A DNA stretch of 34,517 bases from Candidatus Heimdallarchaeota archaeon (GCA_021399345.1 JAAFKI010000003.1:1-34517), one strand, 5' to 3'; positions 27,401 through 34,517 are shown, counted from the stretch's first letter. Notes: generated by a model from the letters alone, not told the origin. Numbers and translations: made by a program.

Positions 27401-27450
27401 GATATGTATGGTTATTCTACGATATGTATGGTTATTCTACGATATGTATA
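27401..27450. repeat. 20-bp direct tandem repeat, 2.5 copies
   Basis: The unit GATATGTATGGTTATTCTAC occurs at 27401-27420 and again at 27421-27440 without change, followed by a half copy (GATATGTATA) to 27450. It lies about 40 bases beyond the ATPase remnant and 100 bases before the aminotransferase-like gene. It may be a slippage product, a binding array or a scar of a past insertion. The rest of the gap (27075-27550) holds only promoter-like AT-rich sequence and the remnant. Confidence 0.85.
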
Positions 27451-27550
27451 AGCGACAGAAAGATATTTTAAACTAAAGGAGAACTAACTAAAACATTAAG
27501 TTAGGAATAACCATTATTCTTTTAAATCTTAAATTTCGACCAGATTCAGC

Positions 27551-28771
27551 ATGGTCAAGAGAGTTATCAAAACCGCACCAGATTATTTGGCCCTAAACTT
27601 TTTTGAGTTTATAAGACATTTTGCTAATCTTCTTACATCTAAAAAATACAAACTTTGGATAGAATCCGATAAACACACTACAATTTTAGGTTATTCATGT
27701 AGAGCATTATTTGAAGTTTGTATGCAGTATTTTTATAAAGAAGATTTGGTAGTTGCAACAACTCCAATCCAGCACACATCATTTAGGAACATCATGGAAA
27801 AGTATGTTAAACCAGAAAATATTCACATTATTAAATTAAACAAAAACTACAATGGAATTAAAGAAATCCCCATATTAGATAACTGCGATTTAGTAGTAAT
27901 AACACACTATTTTGGACAGGATATGGATATATCTGTGCTATCAGAATTTAAGAAGAAACATAACTGTATTATTATAGAAGATAGAGTACAGGGAGGAACA
28001 CTTGATCTACTTTCAAGTCATGAAATTGTTGATATCCCAATATACTCAATGAGTATGGATAAAAGACCGATTGCTCTTGGGGGAGGATTTATGTATATTA
28101 ATAATCAATATGAGGGATTAATAGAAGGTACAAAAAAGATAATTGAAGCATTACCCATAGAAAAGACAGGTAAAAGATTTAAACAAATGTTGAAGAAGTT
28201 ACCCACTTTTCTATTTTATAATAGTCGTATCTTCTTAGCTTCATTTATTGATCTACTTCGAGTAGCAACTTTCTTCAACAGGAATATCAGTTTGCTGAGA
28301 TTTGCTAAAGCTTACAGAGCAAAAAACCCTGGATTTGATCGAGAAACCTTTTTGAGTAAACCTTCTCATGGTTTGCTAAAATCAATGTATCAGAATTTAG
28401 ACAACTATAAAAAAATGGAAAATTTGTTTGCTAAAAAATATGCTTATTTCATCGAATGTTTAGATCCTGAGATTATACCTTATTTCTTCCCTTGGTATAA
28501 AGGGAATAGCAGCTTATCATCCTACAATACTATACAAATTGAAGAACATCTGGTGGATCAGTTTCTAGAGTTCTTAACTGAATATGACATATCCTGTATA
28601 GCTAACCCCACTTACAAGGTGTTTAACCATTCTTATGAGAACAAAGAAGTAGATGTCAAATTTAATAATGGTATAGTATACATTCCATCAACTCCTAACA
28701 TGAAGAAAAGAGAAATGTGTTATCTAGCTGATAGGTTAAAAGAATTCTATGAAATAACCAAAAAAATGTAA
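27551..28771 (+). CDS. PLP-dependent aminotransferase-fold protein, DegT/DnrJ/EryC1-like
   Basis: A 406-residue cytoplasmic protein with the order of elements of the fold-type I aminotransferases. QHTSFRNIMEKY and THYFGQDMD precede the cofactor-binding strand IIIEDRVQGG (Asp144 facing the pyridine nitrogen, Gln147 in the place of the DegT EDAAQ motif). The candidate Schiff-base lysine is Lys171 in YSMSMDKRPIALGGG, where DegT proteins have a Ser-rich segment ending in Lys before a glycine run. The family makes amino sugars and related compounds or acts as sugar dehydratases and regulators. Divergence from classical members is strong. A TTTTAAAT box about 28 bases upstream of the ATG and no ribosome-binding site suggest a leaderless transcript. 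Its last 90 bases occur again at 32561-32650. Confidence 0.72.
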   Translation: MVKRVIKTAPDYLALNFFEFIRHFANLLTSKKYKLWIESDKHTTILGYSCRALFEVCMQYFYKEDLVVATTPIQHTSFRNIMEKYVKPENIHIIKLNKNYNGIKEIPILDNCDLVVITHYFGQDMDISVLSEFKKKHNCIIIEDRVQGGTLDLLSSHEIVDIPIYSMSMDKRPIALGGGFMYINNQYEGLIEGTKKIIEALPIEKTGKRFKQMLKKLPTFLFYNSRIFLASFIDLLRVATFFNRNISLLRFAKAYRAKNPGFDRETFLSKPSHGLLKSMYQNLDNYKKMENLFAKKYAYFIECLDPEIIPYFFPWYKGNSSLSSYNTIQIEEHLVDQFLEFLTEYDISCIANPTYKVFNHSYENKEVDVKFNNGIVYIPSTPNMKKREMCYLADRLKEFYEITKKM

Positions 28772-28833
28772 TTTCTCTAGTGCATAAGACTAATAAAAAT
28801 AAATTAAAAAAAGAGATCCTCTAGTAAAAGAAA

Positions 28834-28847
28834 TATTTTTCTATTTT
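28834..28847 (+). terminator. Possible T-rich terminator
   Basis: Two T-runs (TATTTTT and TATTTT) lie about 65-75 bases past the stop of the aminotransferase-like gene, in the gap before the convergent SDR gene. T-runs of this kind end many archaeal transcripts. Confidence 0.3.
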
Positions 28848-28865
28848 AAAATAATCACTTATTCC

Positions 28866-29834
28866 TCAAGTTTGTTTAAACCAATCTAATGTCTCTTTGA
28901 TGGCTATTTTATGAACTGTATGTTCTGTTGTATTGAAAGCTGAAACGTATTTTGTTCCATCAATTATAAATGGATGTTTCCATTCATATGTTAATTCTTT
29001 AAGTTCCTTCACGATAGGTATGAATGGTGCTAGAATCTTAATTGTGCTTTCACTTAATACTTTCATATTTGGCTCCTGATTCAACTCTTGAAAAATCATA
29101 GTGATGAATTCTCGACCTGTGACTGATTCAGCTCCTTCGACATGAAATATTTGCCCATAAGAATTAGGATTTTCTGATGCCATTACCATTCCTTTTGCAG
29201 CATCAACTATATACATCAATGAATGTTTCTTATCTAAATCTACTAACCATGTTGCTGCTTTACCTTTAACTGGGTTTTCCAGAAGTGGTTTGGTAAATCC
29301 ATTAACAACATTAGGTCCATAAAAATCTCCAAAGCGTACGATGACTGCGTTTATATCACCTTTAGAATGAGCATCTAGTATTTGCTTTGCTAAACGTACT
29401 CGAAGCTTTCCCTTTTTACTCTCGGCATTTAGCGGATGCTCTTCAGATATCTTATCCCCTTGCATTTCACCATACATGTACAAATTATCTGCAAAGACTA
29501 GATTAGCTCCAACTTCCTTAACAGCTGCTAGAATGTTATTATTGATAATAGGGAATTCCTTTAACCATTTTGTATAAAGAACGTTAACGCAATGATAAAC
29601 TACATCTGCACCTTGAACTGCTGTTAAAGTTTGTTCCTGATCCATTAAATCAGCTTGTCTGATTTCAACATCAATATTTTGAAACATTTTCCTTGCTTTC
29701 TGAAGGTTTCTTGTTACCGCAATTACTGATCTTTCTCTCTTCACAAGTTCAAAAACTACTGCTGAGCCAAGCCCTCCTGTAGCTCCTAGTACAACAGCTT
29801 TTCCATCAATTTTCTTTTGGCTTTTATTATTCAT
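28866..29834 (-). CDS. Atypical SDR (NmrA/epimerase-like) NAD(P)-binding protein
   Basis: The 322-residue protein opens with the Rossmann motif VVLGATGGLG (14-23) and an NADP-type segment VTRNLQKAR (40-48). Strands ADVVYHCVNV and ANLVFADNLYMYG follow the extended-SDR plan. Where the catalytic Y-x-x-x-K is expected, the sequence has Val146 before Lys150 (LRVRLAK), so the usual tyrosine appears to be missing; an atypical reductase or a binding/sensor function is possible. The start has AAAGGTG six bases upstream of the ATG. It is divergent from the TetR gene and one of two matching palindromes lies over its promoter, so it is the probable target of that repressor. Confidence 0.85.
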   Translation of the reverse strand: MNNKSQKKIDGKAVVLGATGGLGSAVVFELVKRERSVIAVTRNLQKARKMFQNIDVEIRQADLMDQEQTLTAVQGADVVYHCVNVLYTKWLKEFPIINNNILAAVKEVGANLVFADNLYMYGEMQGDKISEEHPLNAESKKGKLRVRLAKQILDAHSKGDINAVIVRFGDFYGPNVVNGFTKPLLENPVKGKAATWLVDLDKKHSLMYIVDAAKGMVMASENPNSYGQIFHVEGAESVTGREFITMIFQELNQEPNMKVLSESTIKILAPFIPIVKELKELTYEWKHPFIIDGTKYVSAFNTTEHTVHKIAIKETLDWFKQT

Positions 29835-29849
29835 CTCTTACACCTTTAC

Positions 29850-29862
29850 CGAACGATGTTCG
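29850..29862. promoter_or_regulatory. TetR operator candidate 1 (SDR side)
   Basis: The palindrome CGAAC-GAT-GTTCG lies 16 bases from the SDR start, over the transcription start expected from the TATA box at 29882-29893. It is matched by a second palindrome at 29901-29913 with identical arms. Confidence 0.75.
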
Positions 29863-29881
29863 ATTATCTTTTTACCTCGAC

Positions 29882-29893
29882 ATATTTAAATAT
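29882..29893. promoter_or_regulatory. Palindromic TATA box between the SDR and TetR genes
   Basis: ATATTTAAATAT is a perfect palindrome and could bind TBP in either direction. For the SDR gene it is in the correct place (about 25 bases from the first operator). The TetR gene may use it or the TTTATATTA box at 29925-29933, which lies about 25 bases before its ATG and would make a leaderless transcript. Confidence 0.5.
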
Positions 29894-29900
29894 TCCTAAA

Positions 29901-29913
29901 CGAACAAAGTTCG
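29901..29913. promoter_or_regulatory. TetR operator candidate 2 (TetR side)
   Basis: The palindrome CGAAC-AAA-GTTCG has the same arms as the first site, with centres 51 bases apart (about five DNA turns). Bound dimers could lie on the same face and loop over the TATA box between them. It sits just upstream of the TetR TATA candidate. Confidence 0.75.
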
Positions 29914-29953
29914 GTTAAGTAAGGTTTATATTAGAGTCTAATAACAATCAATT

Positions 29954-30595
29954 ATGAGCAAGAATAAGAAGACTAGAGCGAGATCTACAGAAGCAAAGGA
30001 AAAGCAATTTCAGCGCATAATTAAGGCAGGTCGGGAACTTTTTCTGAAACATGGTCCTGAAGGTGTGAGTATGCGTAAGTTAGCAAATAAGCTGAATATG
30101 GGTCAAGCAAGTCTCTATACTTATATTTCTAGTAAAAGGGAGTTATGGTTCGCGATTCTAAGAAATGATTTTGGTAAATTTGAACTCGGAATGGCAAAAA
30201 TCATGCAAGACCATAAAGGAAATTACAAAGAACTTCTAGAGAAGATTGCTCTGTTTTATCTCGAGTTTGCAAGAGAAGATGAGAAACGTTACAAAATGAT
30301 GTTTCAAACTCAAGCACCTCAAGCAGAAAGAACAGGATTACTCGAACAACAATATGACTCTAAGTCTATCTATTATTTGAACGAAATCGTTCAGAAAGCT
30401 GTAGATGCGGGAGAAATAAAAGAGAAAGATGTTGGCAAATTGTCTTTCTTCATTTGGGGAATTGTTCATGGAACGGTGAGTGTTGTTCAAACTGAATTTT
30501 TTGGAGATCAAGAACAAATCCCAGAATACGGCAATATTGACGAATATCATCAGTTTGCATTAGAATACATAAAAAAATTGCTTAATGAAATGTAA
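29954..30595 (+). CDS. TetR-family transcriptional repressor
   Basis: A 213-residue protein of normal TetR length. The basic N-terminus leads into the helix-turn-helix (IIKAGRELFLKHGPEGVSMR, then KLANKLNMGQASLYTYISSK, about residues 22-62) with the canonical LYTYISSKREL recognition helix. The C-terminal ligand domain ends in the SFFIWGIVHGTVSVVQ helix typical of many TetR regulators. It is divergent from the SDR gene, with two equal palindromes between, so it most likely represses both the SDR gene and itself until a small ligand binds. The region coding for the last third (from 30364) has a second, diverged copy at the right edge of the window. Confidence 0.93.
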   Translation: MSKNKKTRARSTEAKEKQFQRIIKAGRELFLKHGPEGVSMRKLANKLNMGQASLYTYISSKRELWFAILRNDFGKFELGMAKIMQDHKGNYKELLEKIALFYLEFAREDEKRYKMMFQTQAPQAERTGLLEQQYDSKSIYYLNEIVQKAVDAGEIKEKDVGKLSFFIWGIVHGTVSVVQTEFFGDQEQIPEYGNIDEYHQFALEYIKKLLNEM

Positions 30596-30618
30596 TAGAA
30601 AAAGAAAGAGAGGAGAAG

Positions 30619-32385
30619 TTATTTTTTACCAGTCTTTGGACTTCTTATTTTGGGTCCAGTTTTTACAAAAACAACAACAATTGTAGTTATTAGAAGCTGA
30701 ACTCCACCTATGATAGCAGCTAAAACCAGAATTTCGCCAATTCTTAACGATTTGAAGAAACCTGGTGATATTTCATCTTCAAGAACCTGAATAGATTCAA
30801 TATTTGATAAGCTACTTTGACCATAATTGTTGCTGGCAAGTACTGTATAGAAATAAGTTCCAGCAGCAGTAATGTCATCTATATACGAAATAGAAGAAAC
30901 AGTAGCTAAGGGAGTTAGACCAGAAATAGTGGAAATATAGGAAATATCACGATAGATCTGATAGCTCACAGCACCACTTTCTTCAGTCCAACTAAGGCTA
31001 ATATTCCCAAGTTGAGCTGGATTGGGAACAATATTGTTAAGAGTTGGTGTTTCAGGACTTCCTACAAATTTTCTATACATAATATCTGGACCAGCACCAG
31101 CTCCTAGTATATCCGTCCAATCGCTCCATGTCACATGTAAATGACCTAGAGTATCAATTGCTAAAGCAGGGGTATTAGAATCAGCTCCATGGTCATAAGT
31201 TAGAACTCCAAGAGATGACCATGAATCGGTAGTTAGATCCTTATATTTGAAGAAGATGTCTGCATCAACTCCCGCTCCTGAATACTCAGTCCGGTCTTCC
31301 CAAACTAGATAGAGATGAGAATCATCAGATACCATTCTCAATTCAGTCGATGGTGAATCACTTTCAGTACTGACAACTTTAGAAATATGCCAAGTATCAA
31401 ATTGGGGATTATAATATTTGTAAAATACATCCCAGTCGGTACTAGCATTATCATAATTAGATTTGTCAACCCAAGATATATGAATTCTATCCGAATCATC
31501 AACGGATATATTAGGAATTCCAGAAACATCATCACTTTCTGTACTTATAACTGTATATGGAGACCATGTTGTCAAATCTTCATCCAAAGTCCTGAAAAAA
31601 ACGTCGAGATCGACACCTGAACCTCCGTAGTTGGTTTCATCCGTCCATATAAAATAAATATTACCCGTTGCATCACTATCAATACGTGGAGTATATGCTG
31701 TAAGTGTGCTGTATTCTGAGACTATAAAGGTAGAACTCCAAATTCCAGCAGAGGTTCTTCGTTTATAAAGGACATCCCATCCGTCAGTGTCATCACTCCA
31801 AACAATATGTGCTATATCTTTTGCATCCACGTGTATTACAGGACGATCTACTCCCAGAGTGCTATCAGAGGAGACTAGTTCTGTTGTGCTCCAGATTCCT
31901 GAAGAAGATCGCTGTTTGTAGAATACATCTTCATCAGCATCAGATTCTAGTATATTTGTATAATCACTCCATGTAACATGGATGTTATTTTCTGAATCGA
32001 TAGCTATTGTAGCTGAGTCTGACCCACTTGTACTCTCGGTAGAAACTACTTCTAGAGGTAACCAAATTTTTGTTTGAGCATCGTATTGGACATAAAAAAC
32101 ATCTCTATCGTTCCCAGAACCTCCAAGATCAGGTGTTACATCGTCCCAGATGAGATGGATGTTATTTTCACTGTCGCAAGCAATAGCAGGATGATACGCA
32201 CTTACTGTGCTGCTTTCTGAAATTAGTTCTACAGGAGTCCACCACCAAGAAGAAAAATCATTTAGATCAATGTCATCATTTAAAATAATACTATTAGATG
32301 TGGAATTAACATTCATTGAAGTGGGTAAGAATCCTACTATGAGAACTAGAAAATTAATAAGAAATAGAATTTTTATTACTTTCAT
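30619..32385 (-). CDS. Membrane-anchored seven-repeat beta-propeller protein with FnIII domain
   Basis: The chain has 588 residues. A signal peptide (IKILFLINFLVLIVGFLP) precedes seven repeats of about 52-60 residues, each with the pattern D-x-x-(N)-(I)H-(L/I)-x-W-x-D, a glycine/aspartate-rich loop, DVFYK and W-x-x-x-x-V(V/I)STES. Seven blades suggest a BNR/sialidase-like propeller. An FnIII domain follows (about 450-545: LSWTEESGAVSYQIYR, GTYFYTVLASNNYG), then a membrane helix (ILVLAAIIGGVQLLITTIV) and a basic tail. The domains should face outwards and bind glycans or proteins; catalytic residues of sialidases were not seen. It starts at an ATG at 32385, has its own upstream region and is convergent with the TetR gene. 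A truncated relative lies at 24697-25188. Confidence 0.85.
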   Translation of the reverse strand: MKVIKILFLINFLVLIVGFLPTSMNVNSTSNSIILNDDIDLNDFSSWWWTPVELISESSTVSAYHPAIACDSENNIHLIWDDVTPDLGGSGNDRDVFYVQYDAQTKIWLPLEVVSTESTSGSDSATIAIDSENNIHVTWSDYTNILESDADEDVFYKQRSSSGIWSTTELVSSDSTLGVDRPVIHVDAKDIAHIVWSDDTDGWDVLYKRRTSAGIWSSTFIVSEYSTLTAYTPRIDSDATGNIYFIWTDETNYGGSGVDLDVFFRTLDEDLTTWSPYTVISTESDDVSGIPNISVDDSDRIHISWVDKSNYDNASTDWDVFYKYYNPQFDTWHISKVVSTESDSPSTELRMVSDDSHLYLVWEDRTEYSGAGVDADIFFKYKDLTTDSWSSLGVLTYDHGADSNTPALAIDTLGHLHVTWSDWTDILGAGAGPDIMYRKFVGSPETPTLNNIVPNPAQLGNISLSWTEESGAVSYQIYRDISYISTISGLTPLATVSSISYIDDITAAGTYFYTVLASNNYGQSSLSNIESIQVLEDEISPGFFKSLRIGEILVLAAIIGGVQLLITTIVVVFVKTGPKIRSPKTGKK

Positions 32386-32724
32386 GATATTACAACCAAT
32401 TCCTACATTACGAAGAATATGCTAAAAACTTTCCTCACAAATATGCTAAAGTTACTTAACGGAGAGATGTCAGCTAGCTTCTTGCACTCTAAAATGCTCT
32501 TTGAAACCTATATCAAATCAATATATAGTTCCAATTGTAGATTTTAGGCATACATTTACACATTCCATCAACTCCTAACATGAAGAAAAGAGAAATGTGT
32601 TATCTAGCTGACAAGTTGAAAGAATTCTATGAAATGACCAAAAAAATGTACTATTTATAACTCATTTCATCCAATTAATTTTTGCAGTTTGATCAAATCC
32701 CTTATGAAATTATCTGTTGACCAT
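32386..32724. other. Gene-free gap with promoter region and aminotransferase-like remnant
   Basis: The right part holds the remnant described separately (32561-32650). The left part is the upstream region of the propeller gene, with a direct repeat AATATGCTAAA (about 32416-32456) in two copies about 30 bases apart. On the plus strand no open frame continues the remnant leftwards beyond about 32546. Confidence 0.5.
32561..32650 (+). pseudogene. Duplicated 3' end of the aminotransferase-like gene
   Basis: These 90 bases match 28681-28770 with four differences (about 96% identity). The frame codes for IPSTPNMKKREMCYLADKLK and then EFYEMTKKM, after which it reads three more codons to a TAA. Two differences are silent and two change Arg to Lys and Ile to Met, so the source was probably a working paralogue. 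Nothing upstream matches the rest of the gene. It is a 3' fragment left by duplication or recombination. Confidence 0.9.
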
Positions 32725-33186
32725 CTATCGTTGAAATAAAGAAGCTAACTTATTTAATAATCTAAAAAACTCCATCTCTTCGTCATGGGAAAAATTTTTG
32801 AAAACCTTCTGCATTTCGAGAAAAATTCTTTCAGTCATTACTTCTAGCTTTTTCTTACCAATGTCACTAATCTTGATTAGGAATTTTCTCCTGTCTTCTT
32901 TATTTATTACCCTAATCACATAATTCCTATCTTCAAGTCGATTAATAATACCTGTTGTGGTGCTTGGTGCAATTGAAAAATGCTCAGATATCATTTTCAT
33001 GCCACTTCTTTCATGATCTAATACAAAGTTTAGAACTCTAAATTCAGGAAATGATAAATCCTCATCACCCAAAAAGATTCTATTTCTCGTAAATGTCTCA
33101 AAAAAATCATCTATCTTATACAAAAACCTTTGAATATAATCCGAGTCTTTTTGGTTGTTCCCTTCTTCAAATGAGTTCATCTTCAT
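32725..33186 (-). CDS. MarR-family transcriptional regulator
   Basis: About 153 residues. The winged helix follows the MarR pattern: LSFPEFRVLNFVLDHERSGM, KMISEHFSIAPSTTTGIINR (recognition helix), LEDRNYVIRV and a wing with NKEDRRKFLIKIS, where DRR is the family hallmark. The flanking helices form the dimer interface. The longest frame starts with TTG at 33195; ATG at 33186 or 33180 is more likely, and no strong ribosome-binding site distinguishes them. It is divergent from the TauE/SafE permease gene with a long palindrome in the shared promoter, so it probably controls that transporter and itself. Confidence 0.9.
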   Translation of the reverse strand: MKMNSFEEGNNQKDSDYIQRFLYKIDDFFETFTRNRIFLGDEDLSFPEFRVLNFVLDHERSGMKMISEHFSIAPSTTTGIINRLEDRNYVIRVINKEDRRKFLIKISDIGKKKLEVMTERIFLEMQKVFKNFSHDEEMEFFRLLNKLASLFQR

Positions 33187-33266
33187 CAGCTTCAACTATG
33201 GTAATACAACACAATTACTTTTTTTAAGTCATTCGATTTATTTCGATAGAAATATAATACGTGAAC

Positions 33267-33293
33267 AAAATATTTCGGCAACCGTAATATTTT
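33267..33293. promoter_or_regulatory. 27-bp near-perfect palindrome, candidate MarR operator
   Basis: The arms AAAATATTTCGG and CCGTAATATTTT are 12 bases each with one mismatch, around a CAA centre. The site lies in the divergent MarR/TauE promoter region, just behind the MarR TATA-like box (minus strand, about 33250-33260) and just before or over the TauE box (about 33290-33298), where one bound dimer could control both genes. Confidence 0.7.
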
Positions 33294-33357
33294 AATAATT
33301 CATAAAAACTTATCTCTCTGGATTAGAAACAGACTCCAAAATAAGAGGCTAGAGAAA

Positions 33358-34299
33358 TTGGACTTTGTATCATTTATGATAATGGCAACAATTGGGTTAG
33401 GAACAGGAATTATAACAAGTTTCATTGGCGCAAGTGGAGTAGTTGTTGTTGTACCTCTTGTTTTATTGTTATTTGAGGTAGATGTGCATACTGCTTTAGG
33501 TATTAGTTTAATGGTTGATTTCATCGCTTCAATTGTTGTATCTTTCACTTACTATAGAAAAGGAAATGTTGAGTTTAAATCAGGTCTCTGGTTAGCGGTA
33601 GGAGCAGTAGCAGGTTCGCAATTAGGAGCTGTGTTAGTACAATCAATTTCGGGATCATTTTTAGGACCAGCATTTGGAATAGCAGCAATTATAATTGGTT
33701 TTATACTTGTTGCAAAGAATATTTTTTCACCAAAAGAAACTCAGGTGTTACCTGATAGAAAAAACAAAGGTCACCACTGGGCTGATGAAAATTATGATAA
33801 ATCTTTGCTTAAGTTATTACCAGAAAAAAATTCAATGGGGAGCTCAGAAGTAATTCATGTGACAGATAAAGTCGAGGGAGATCAGAATCTTTCAGTAAAT
33901 AAGAGATTTAAGAAAATGAAATCTCTTCAGTTCAAAAGAGGATGGGTTAAAATTATTTTTACAGTAACATTGGGTTTTGTATTAGGTGTTGGGAGTGGAA
34001 TCTTTGGTGCAGGTGGGGGGGCAATTATATTAGTGGTGTTAATTGTTGTTTTAGCTTTACCTCTCCACAAAGCAATAGGAACATCAACATTGATAATGGC
34101 TTTAACAGCTTTCAGTAGTTCAGTGGGTTTTGCTATCCAAGGAAGTATTAATTATGTAATGGGAGGGGTTATAGGTATCGGTGCAGTTATAGGTGGATAT
34201 TTCGGATCACTATTCGCAAACCATGTTAGCGAAAGAATCTTAATAATTTTTATTGGAATAATTGGTATGGTCTTAGGAATACTTATGTTATTGATTTAG
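33358..34299 (+). CDS. TauE/SafE-family membrane permease (anion exporter)
   Basis: A polytopic protein of 313 residues with two homologous halves, as in the TauE/SafE family. Half 1 carries GLGTGIITSFIGASGVVVVVP and half 2 GVGSGIFGAGGGAIILVVL, the repeated glycine-rich helix hairpins. Each is followed by HTALGISL or HKAIGTSTLI, the paired family motif. A cytoplasmic loop of about 65 charged residues (about 120-190) separates the halves. The family transports sulphite, sulphoacetate or other organic anions; the substrate is not evident. The start used is TTG at 33358; the ATG at 33376 is an alternative that would shorten the first helix. It is divergent from the MarR gene. Confidence 0.9.
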   Translation: MDFVSFMIMATIGLGTGIITSFIGASGVVVVVPLVLLLFEVDVHTALGISLMVDFIASIVVSFTYYRKGNVEFKSGLWLAVGAVAGSQLGAVLVQSISGSFLGPAFGIAAIIIGFILVAKNIFSPKETQVLPDRKNKGHHWADENYDKSLLKLLPEKNSMGSSEVIHVTDKVEGDQNLSVNKRFKKMKSLQFKRGWVKIIFTVTLGFVLGVGSGIFGAGGGAIILVVLIVVLALPLHKAIGTSTLIMALTAFSSSVGFAIQGSINYVMGGVIGIGAVIGGYFGSLFANHVSERILIIFIGIIGMVLGILMLLI

Positions 34300-34348
34300 A
34301 AGAAAAAAATCTGCTGTTAACTTCTATGTCGAGTCGGTGATACTACTT

Positions 34349-34517
34349 GTCCACCTATTATTTAAACGAAATCGTCCTAAAAGCAGTAGATGCAGGAGAT
34401 ACAAAAGAGAAAGATGCCGGTAAATTATCTTTCTTCATTTGGGGTATTGTTCATGGAACTGTGAGTGTTGTTCAAACAGAATTTGTTAGAAATCAAGAAA
34501 AAATCCCCAAATATAGC
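34349..34517 (+). pseudogene. Duplicated 3' part of the TetR gene, cut by the window edge
   Basis: The sequence matches 30364-30532 of the TetR gene with about 85% identity by manual comparison and no gaps. It codes for YYLNEIVLKAVDAGDTKEKD, then AGKLSFFIWGIVHGTVSVVQ and TEFVRNQEKIPKYS. Many differences are silent, so it comes from a once-functional paralogue. A TGA lies in frame at about 34338-34340, and no helix-turn-helix sequence precedes it, so the gene is truncated at its 5' end. It may continue beyond the window. Confidence 0.85.

Noticed and set aside
27361-27450. CRISPR array
   Set aside because: The repeats are directly adjacent 20-base units without spacers and no cas genes are present, so this is a simple tandem repeat.
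33300-33548. Minus-strand open frame overlapping the TauE/SafE gene
   Set aside because: It is a shadow of the hydrophobic permease sequence, with Thr/Ile-rich low-complexity translation and no start signal.

Overview
The window is AT-rich and looks archaeal. Upstream regions carry AT-rich TATA-like boxes, GTG and TTG starts are common, and some genes appear to have no leader while others have GGAGG or AGGTGA ribosome-binding sites. A tungsten-type aldehyde:ferredoxin oxidoreductase, two proteins with a longin/roadblock-like module (one fused to TPR repeats), and large secreted or membrane-anchored proteins with one C-terminal membrane helix suggest an Asgard archaeon, possibly of the Heimdallarchaeia type. 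The lineage is an inference. No rRNA, tRNA or CRISPR array was seen.

Layout. 1-8.2 kb: the possible tail of a plus-strand gene, a secreted membrane-anchored protein, and a two-gene ABC system made of a giant double-FtsX permease and an ATPase with two nucleotide-binding domains in one chain; then a five-helix membrane protein. 8.2-9.3 kb: an aminoglycoside-phosphotransferase-like kinase. 9.3-16.4 kb: a tight five-gene minus-strand operon in the order FtsX/MacB-like permease, LolD/MacB-like ATPase, PadR-like regulator with a long insertion, and two halves of a heterodimeric ABC exporter. A perfect inverted repeat lies at its promoter. 16.5-20.1 kb: an AOR-family enzyme, an unidentified 261-residue protein and a frameshifted pseudogene. 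20.3-27.1 kb: a small longin-like protein, a nucleotidyltransferase, an SDR epimerase, a large helical orphan, a truncated beta-propeller gene and a TPR-longin protein. 27.1-34.5 kb: a P-type ATPase remnant, short tandem repeats, a DegT-like aminotransferase-fold protein, a divergent SDR/TetR pair, a beta-propeller membrane protein, a MarR regulator divergent from a TauE/SafE permease, and two gene-end remnants.

The most unusual feature is in the last 7 kb. The 3' end of the aminotransferase-like gene and the 3' end of the TetR gene each occur a second time, in the same order and orientation and at similar spacing, around an unrelated MarR-TauE pair. A truncated copy of the beta-propeller gene and a frameshifted P-type ATPase fragment lie just upstream, so this looks like a region of segmental duplication and decay. 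The second theme is transport with local control. Three regulators (PadR, TetR, MarR) each sit beside a good inverted-repeat operator candidate and beside the transporter or oxidoreductase they probably control. This would fit efflux or detoxification modules.
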